Source: Bigelowiella natans CCMP2755 (lineage: Eukaryota > Cercozoa > Chlorarachniophyceae). From it: 55,715 nucleotides of DNA. The stretch is from NCBI GenBank assembly GCA_000320545.1, contig ADNK01003516.1, positions 1 through 55,715 on the forward strand, given 5' to 3'. Positions within the stretch are counted from its first letter, which is position 1. Every line of letters starts with the position of its first letter. The translations under genes were made by a program, and so were the position numbers. The notes beneath the pieces were generated by a model. It saw only the letters and a list, made by a program, of their open reading frames with translations. It was not told where the DNA came from and did not search any database. Below are positions 49,213-55,715 of this stretch, piece after piece.

Positions 49213-49921
49213 AAATGGATGGAATAAAGAAGGAGAGGAAGAAGAAGAAGAAGAAGATGATGATGAAGAAAAAGGAGAAGAAAGACGTCAAAGCGATAAC
49301 GAGCAAGACTTGCATATGTATAACTATATTAATTGCTGTGGATATTGTTTTTGATGAGCATAATTAGTATTGGGTTGATACATTTTCTTTTACCCTTTTT
49401 AAATCCCCTTCCTCTCTCCTCTTCCTCCTCCTCCTCCTCCTCCTCCTCCTCCTCCTCTTCCTCCTATCCTTTTCTTCTTCTTCCTCTTGATGATCGTACC
49501 ATCTTGTGCAAACACAGGACCCGGAACAATGGCAAATTTTAGGTTTGTAGTAGCTGCTGAGAGATGTTGTTCTATCACAATTTATTTTTCTGTCTATTAT
49601 TGATGACAGTGGTGATAGTAATGATGATGATATCGATGATGATAATATTGCTGCTGCTACGTTGTGTTGCTTTATTTGGTAATTACAAACACGTGATGTT
49701 GGTACTTACTTATTATTGGTCATGATTATATAGTCAGTACTTCTAGAATAGTAATATTAGTAGTACCAACAGCAGCAATAAGTACTTTATGTATCTACAT
49801 AAGACAGACCAGCAACAAGACTGAACTACCATAAGAATTTAACAACATCTTCTGTCTCATCTTCTTTCTACGTATTATGTGTGTGTGTTCCCCATTTATT
49901 ACTATGATTATGATTATTATG

Positions 49922-49957
<36 letters not shown>

Positions 49958-50643
49958 ATGTGTTTTTGTGTATGTTGCGTGTTACCTTCACTACCACAAC
50001 TGCATTAGCTACCCCTTTGGCATTACTATCATGAAGAAATCAGAAGGAGGAGGAGATAGCACACTGCTTGTGACCCAAGGGTAGTAAACAAGTAGTACTG
50101 TCTGAGTATGACAAGATAAATAGTAGTAAAGATCCTAAAACGGAGAAGAAAATAGTGTGAAGGAGAGGGAGATAGAAGGAAGAATAACCAGAAACATCAA
50201 AGCAGTTATGCAACAGTTCTACCGATGACAGATAAGACACTGATTGATCATGATGTTGTTATATCAATACTCAACAGCACTTTATCATCATCATCATCAC
50301 ATCATTCTTTATCCATTTTCTACGATGCATCTGCTGCTGCTGCTGCTGCTGCTGTTGCACTCCAAATAAACTTCCTCTCTGCCTCGTTCTCTTTTGTTAT
50401 CCATAGTGGTCAATGTTTTCTATGTTCTTATCATGTACTATCTCATTCTTCTTCTTCTTCTTCTTCTTCCTCCACCTCCTCCTTTTTCTGCCTTCATCAT
50501 TATCATCATCATCATCATCATCATCATCATCGTCTGTATGATTATCCAGGACATTCTTGCCAGCAAAGCATTCCGCACCAGCGATTCGTATGATTAAGAA
50601 GAAGAACAAAAGGACAACACCCATCACAACATCGCCATTTAGA

Positions 50644-50674
<31 letters not shown>

Positions 50675-51100
50675 CGATGAAGAGGGAATACGATGATTTG
50701 GAAGTAACAACAATTGCGGGTGGAAAGAAGTGGGGCTACGTAGATGGCTTTGCACCGCCTTCAAAGATACGATTTATGAATCCGAAAGGTTACTACATTA
50801 TTATTACGATTATTCGAGGAGGAGGTGGTGGAGGAGGAGGAGGTGGAGAAGGAGGATAATATAAGTAAACCAATACTTTCCTCCTCGTAATAATAGTAAT
50901 CCTTAATTTCCATGTTTCTTTTGATTTTCTTCTACAGTTTGATGATCTTGTTTTTGTTGTTTTGTTTCTATATCCTCACCACTTTTACTACTACTACTAC
51001 TACTACTACTACTACCCGTATGAAGGAATATGTCTTAGCCCATGTGAGAAGTTTGCTTATGTCACAGACGTACAAGGCCACCACATACGGTACCAGTAGT

Positions 51101-51135
<35 letters not shown>

Positions 51136-51292
51136 AAAAAATAGTAGGCTAGGATTTCATGATGTTGTTGATATTCAGCACACACTTATTATTCACTCTT
51201 TGTTTTTCATCCAATAAAGATAAATTAATAATACCACTGTCACTCCATTTTAACTTATCGACTTATTGCCACTACTGCTGCTACAACTACTG

Positions 51293-51323
<31 letters not shown>

Positions 51324-51503
51324 AGCGCAATCCGTCTTGGGGGATCATCATCATCATCATCATCATCACCGCCTTTAGTTGAAGTCAATACCCTTGCGGG
51401 ATCTGGAAGAGCAGGGGCAAGGTAACACATTCTACGTTTGATAAGTGTGCGTTTATGTACGCATTGTATTGCATCTCCATGTGCGTTTGTCACATGATGA
51501 TTG

Positions 51504-51541
<38 letters not shown>

Positions 51542-51758
51542 TTTTGTCTTCTCGTGTTTGATTCTAACAGAGATGGTTGCGCCAATGGAACAGAATTTCG
51601 CTTGCCTTACGGTTTGTTTAACATTTGTTTTATGGGGAAATAATGATGCAAAGGAGGAGGAGAAGGGAGGGAGAAAGGAGAAAGAAAGTCGCATCATCAT
51701 CCTCCTCCTCCTCCTCCTCCTCCTCCTCCTTCCTATTTCTCAAAAGAGAATCAGTTGC

Positions 51759-51794
<36 letters not shown>

Positions 51795-51904
51795 ATTTTT
51801 CCAATAAAGAAGAAGAAGAAGAAAAAGAAAAAGAACAAAAGCAGCTTGTATTGTGCTGCTCTTCTCAGCACTCATTAGTTATTATTGTAAAGTCTCTCCC
51901 CTCT

Positions 51905-51955
<51 letters not shown>

Positions 51956-52190
51956 AAAATGATGCTCGTCGTCTTACCCCATGCTAGCTATCCTTATCAC
52001 CATACAAGTACAACAAGTCTTACGTTAGATCCTCCTCCTCCTCCTCCTCCTCGATTGGTTCTATCTGTTTCTTCCAAGGCATTTGCTACGTTTCGAGACG
52101 GCAGCAGAAGATAAACAGGCCATCTGGTGATGATGATTTTGTTGTCGTGGCAGATACTGGTAATTCAGTACTTAGAAGGATCTATCTAGG
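47250..52190 (+). CDS. NHL-repeat beta-propeller protein, ends unresolved
   Basis: NHL repeats form a beta-propeller that binds protein or RNA. Exons: 47250-47286, 48005-48060, 48248-48371, 48576-48634, 49083-49134, 49518-49542, 50009-50080, 50550-50788, 51026-51089, 51326-51421, 51571-51611, and a further block at about 52090-52188. From 48005 to 51611 the exons join in phase. Repeats are plain: NIYVSDTYSHTIRK, CHVTTIAG, GEIYVADTFNHK, VVTTIAG, AIRMIK, LEVTTIAGGKKWGYVDGFA, CEKFAYVTDVQGHHIR, VEVNTLAGSGRAGA and FVVVADTGNSVLRRI. The linkers between blades are expanded as poly-Ser by (AGC)n or (TCA)n tracts inside exons (50650-50676, 51346-51368). The join of the first and last exons to the rest is not settled. 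No transmembrane segment seen. Function unknown. Confidence 0.8.
51901..51950. repeat. (TC)n microsatellite
   Basis: Fifty bases of TC dinucleotides, intronic or intergenic in the M region. Confidence 0.85.
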
Positions 52191-52830
52191 GCTGGATAAT
52201 GATGATCATCATCATCATCAAGAAGATCAAGAAGAAGGTCGTCCTCCTCTTTCTTCTTCTTAATCTCCAATCACAACCAGCACCAGCTAAACAAGCAATA
52301 AAGCTAGTGCTATATCCTACTAATACAACTCGGATAATATTATATATATGTATGTATATATATATATATATATATATGAATGATACCACTACTATTCTCA
52401 AAATCAAACGATGATGAGATCGATAACAGAGCATTATTATGCGGTGCATAAATGACTGAGTAACACATCTGATTACACTGCTAAGAAGGAAGACTGTGAT
52501 TCATATGCTGCTGCTGCTGCTGCTGCTGATAATGATGATGATGATGATGATGACGCAACTCTGTCCTCCTCCTCCTCCTCCTCCTCCTCCTCCTCCTCCT
52601 TTTTACTGCTACTACTATTCAGATCGAACACGAGCAGCAGCAGCTTTTGATATCTCATTTGTCAATGAAATCAATCCTGACGTATTGATAAGCATAAGCA
52701 TACAAACCAACATCATATACACGTAGTAATTGATCAACACAAGCTCATCACCAACCGCCAAGGATCATAAACAAATGTTGTGATCCTAGCACGTCTTCTC
52801 CCCAAATCGTCCTCTTTAGTTATATTACCG

Positions 52831-52868
<38 letters not shown>

Positions 52869-52910
52869 TACTGTATCTATATTCGATGATAATAATGGTG
52901 TCATGATTCA

Positions 52911-52942
<32 letters not shown>

Positions 52943-52949
52943 CATACAG
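52191..52949. repeat. Microsatellite block between M and N
   Basis: Successive (ATC)n, (TA)n at 52340-52377, (CTG)n at 52508-52527, (ATG)n at 52530-52552, (TCC)n at 52563-52600, (AC)n at 52836-52866 and (ATG)n at 52909-52940. Frames reading SYAAAAAADNDDDD and similar are translations of these repeats. I see no exon I can support, though the block could be introns joining M and N. Confidence 0.6.
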
Positions 52950-54320
52950 AGAGGTCCTCGTGTTGGCGACTATGTGGAATTTCGCAGGAAAGAAAGAGGA
53001 CGTCGTGCTACATGCAAGTAGTAGTTAGTTACAACAGTACTAGTAGTAGACCTTATATTATGAGAATTATAACACCAGAGCAGTAGCAGCAGTATGTTAT
53101 CCTTTCAAATTTTCATTGATTATAGATCTAATATACTTCTGTTGTTATTCCTATGATCAGGTATCTTGGTAACGTTGTAGCTTACAGCCAAGCAAACAAC
53201 ACCTTTCAAGTATTATCATGATGATGATAATGATGATGATGATGATGATTACAAGACAAGGGAAGATGATAAGTATAGTGATGATGCTGCTTTTGCTACT
53301 GTAGTTGCTAATGGTGGTTATTGTTGTTTGCACAAAGATATCATGGATAATCGATGATCTCGATTTCTCCACAAGGCCGCTTTACACAACTCCTCTTCCG
53401 TGAGTAGCAATAGTAGTAGTAGTAGTAGTAGTAGTGGTAGTAGTAGTACCAGAAGAGAAATAAGTCGTGATGGGGCAAAATGGTAGTGCACCGGTAAGCA
53501 CCACCATGACCTTGTTGTTGTTGTTGTTGTTACAAAATAGTAGTAGTAGTAGCAGTCGTTGTATGCAAGTGGTAGTAGCAGCGGCAATAGCATAGCTGGA
53601 ACATAATGGTTGTAGAAACAAGAATTCTCATAGTAGTAGTACAACATTGTAGTTCTACTACATAAATTGTGTTTATGATATGAAGAGCAGTTAGATGCAG
53701 GCTATGATAATGAAGCCATGTGGCATCATCATCATCATCAACTACTACAACAACTACTAATAATCAACATAATCACAACAAGAAAACAACATCAATATGA
53801 ACATCATCTCCCTCCCCCCCCCACCTGTAGAACATGGATCGATGGCAACTTGCTAAAGATAAAGACACGATTTGCAACAATGGCCTCAGAGCACTCATCC
53901 ACCGACAATGTCGGATTGATACCAAGAAGATCATCATCAGCATCATCATCATCATTGTTAAAACCTTCATCTTTCCAACAAATGGCCATGAAAAAAGAAA
54001 ATTTAGAGGTTCATCGAGGAGTACCAGCCAAATCATCACCGCCATCATTATCACTGAAAGAAAATAGAGAAAAAAGTGGTGGTGGTGGTGGTGATGCTGC
54101 TGCCACTACTACTGGTCATTTGTGGCCAGCATTAAGGTAGTATTGAGGAGGAGGAGGGGGAGGGGGAAGAGGAAGAGAAGATTGATTCTTTGGTTGATTG
54201 ATAAAGATTTTAGAATAATAAGAGTACCACTATGTAAGTAATAGTGCTCAATATGTGCTACTAAACAATCGGGTCTTAATACTACATCGTATGCAATTTT
54301 TTTTTATCTGTTCAATATCT

Positions 54321-54398
<78 letters not shown>

Positions 54399-54532
54399 GT
54401 ATCATCAGCACCGAGCCTTTCGATATTCGACTCAATTCGTCTGTGGGTGAGTATAGAGAATGGTCTCATGCGGAATATATCAAGGTACTACTAGAACTAC
54501 CGGTAGTACTACGTTAGCACTGATGATGATGG

Positions 54533-54567
<35 letters not shown>

Positions 54568-54781
54568 GTTCCTATCGTAAAGATGAAACTCTTTACTACT
54601 GCTACTAGTGATGGTGCAGTGTGTTGTGGCTCCTTATTGCTCATTCTTCCCTTATCATCATCATCATGATACTAATACTAATACTACTACTAACAATACT
54701 AACTACTACAGAAGTATCAACGAAAGAGGCATTCTAAGATGGTGCAACGAGATTGTCAGGAGGCGCTCAAACTGGTACAAC

Positions 54782-54815
<34 letters not shown>

Positions 54816-54926
54816 CAACAATGCTAAAAAACAATATCAACCTTGTTGTAGAATGCCCATCAGTCATTGGTAGTGTTCTTATCACCTACGATGATGCCTA
54901 CCTACCTGCCTGTCAACAACAATATG

Positions 54927-54964
<38 letters not shown>

Positions 54965-55201
54965 AACTGAACAACAACAACAAACACCAGATGCATTCAT
55001 CTTAAACAAGATCATAAGTGGAAATGGAAGAAGAAGAAGAAGAAGAAGAAGAAGAAGAAGAAGAAGAAAACAGCACTTGCGTCGCAAAAGCAGCACTAAC
55101 ATTTGAACAAATTGCACACTAGATATCCGAAGAAACCTTGAAGAGGCTAAGACCCCATATGCCTTGGCAACCATACCTTACTGGGGTACTATCATCATCA
55201 C

Positions 55202-55232
<31 letters not shown>

Positions 55233-55592
55233 TACAGTATTATCATGCTCTGCCCACATTAAGTAAGTACCTACTATGACTACTACTGATATGACTACTA
55301 CTTGGTTAATGACAAAGGCTTCATAGCTTGTCAGTTCTTGCACGCTCGTTAAAGCACCACTGTTTGTTGCTGCTCACATAAATTATTATCAGGAAAAAAA
55401 ACTTCCATTTAAAACATTTAAGGAAATGAACCTAAGAGAAGCCTTCCAATGGTAACAATATTATCAGCTTTTATTCAAGATTTTCCTGGGCAATAACTTA
55501 GTAACCACCATCATTATCATCGTCATCATCATGATCATCATTTTGTAGGTACTTGAACATGGATAAGTTGATTGACTACGCATCCGACTGTG
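52950..55592 (+). CDS. Orphan plus-strand exons, possibly the 3' part of M or a separate gene, running off the window
   Basis: Supported exons: 52950-53017 and 53161-53209 (in phase, RVGDYVEFRRKERGRR then YLGNVVAYSQANNTFQ, shaped like a small SH3/Tudor-type barrel, by inference); 54712-54774 (SINERGILRWCNEIVRRRSNW-like, helical and basic); about 55123-55186 (NLEEAKTPYALATIPYW); 55393-55451 and 55549-55592 (in phase, LPFKTFKEMNLREAFQW then YLNMDKLIDYASDC). A donor GTGAGT at 54449 ends a further exon starting at 54412. Not all phases between groups are resolved. No family recognised. Spacers are (ATG)n, (CTA)n, (TA)n(GT)n and (GAA)n. Confidence 0.42.
54328..54398. repeat. Compound (TA)n(GT)n microsatellite
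   Basis: A (TA)n run followed after CAC by a (GT)n run, ending 14 bp before a candidate acceptor at 54411. Confidence 0.85.
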
Positions 55593-55715
55593 GTAAACTA
55601 TGCTTTGTTTACCAATCAAATCTACAACAATAACAACAAGAACAAGAAGAAGAAGAAGAAGAAAAAGAAGGAAAAGAGACGTCTACTGAAAGCAGTATCT
55701 GTAGTTATTTGACTC

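Overview
The window is nuclear DNA from an intron-rich microbial eukaryote. Introns are GT-AG, 37 to about 600 nt, and the sequence is full of mono-, di- and trinucleotide microsatellites. I cannot name the organism. The proteins (NTPDase, AKR7-type reductase, STRAP, anoctamin, TOM1/THH1-like 7TM protein, PhyH-type oxygenase) occur in many protist lineages, so an alga or stramenopile-like protist is only a guess. Most long open frames here are microsatellite artefacts. The real genes are built from tiny exons, and I joined these by hand using splice-site phase and known family sequence. In every gene where I give exons, the phases of neighbouring exons agree unless I say otherwise.

Layout, left to right: A(-) NTPDase/apyrase, 6154 to 28, cut by the window start; B(+) orphan multi-pass membrane protein, 6483-9776; C(-) PCNA-fold clamp-like protein, 12815-11082; D(+) PhyH/2OG-Fe(II) oxygenase, 13059-16009; E(-) AKR7-type aldo-keto reductase, 21311-16893; F(+) Rossmann/SDR-like protein, 22200-27024; G1(-) and G2(+) head-to-head paralogous N-myristoylated PDZ proteins, 30752 to about 27600 and 31200-34642; H(-) STRAP WD40 protein, 36174-35130; I(+) anoctamin, about 37084-40224; J(+) orphan, 40381-41701; L(-) TOM1/THH1-like 7TM protein, 45036-42540; M(+) NHL-repeat protein, 47250 to about 52190; N(+) orphan exons, 52950-55592. 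I saw no tRNA, rRNA, CRISPR array or intact transposon.

Three features of organisation stand out. First, gene strands alternate almost perfectly (J is the exception), so gaps are alternately head-to-head and tail-to-tail. Second, the tail-to-tail gaps, and not the head-to-head gaps, hold a distinct sequence type rich in TGCA, CTAG and GCATGC. Three of the five carry the perfect palindrome CATGCTAGCATG. Third, microsatellites crowd the introns of genes A, D, E, F, L and M but are nearly absent from about 6.5-12 kb and 27-40 kb. Within some introns a (TAG)n block near the donor is matched by a (CTA)n block near the acceptor. Local tandem duplications have copied splice sites in at least two genes.

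The genes do not form one pathway. E, D and A are single metabolic or nucleotide-handling enzymes. C is a candidate DNA-damage clamp subunit. H is a candidate SMN-complex or signalling scaffold. I and L are membrane proteins. G1 and G2 look like membrane-anchored PDZ adaptors and may share a bidirectional promoter.
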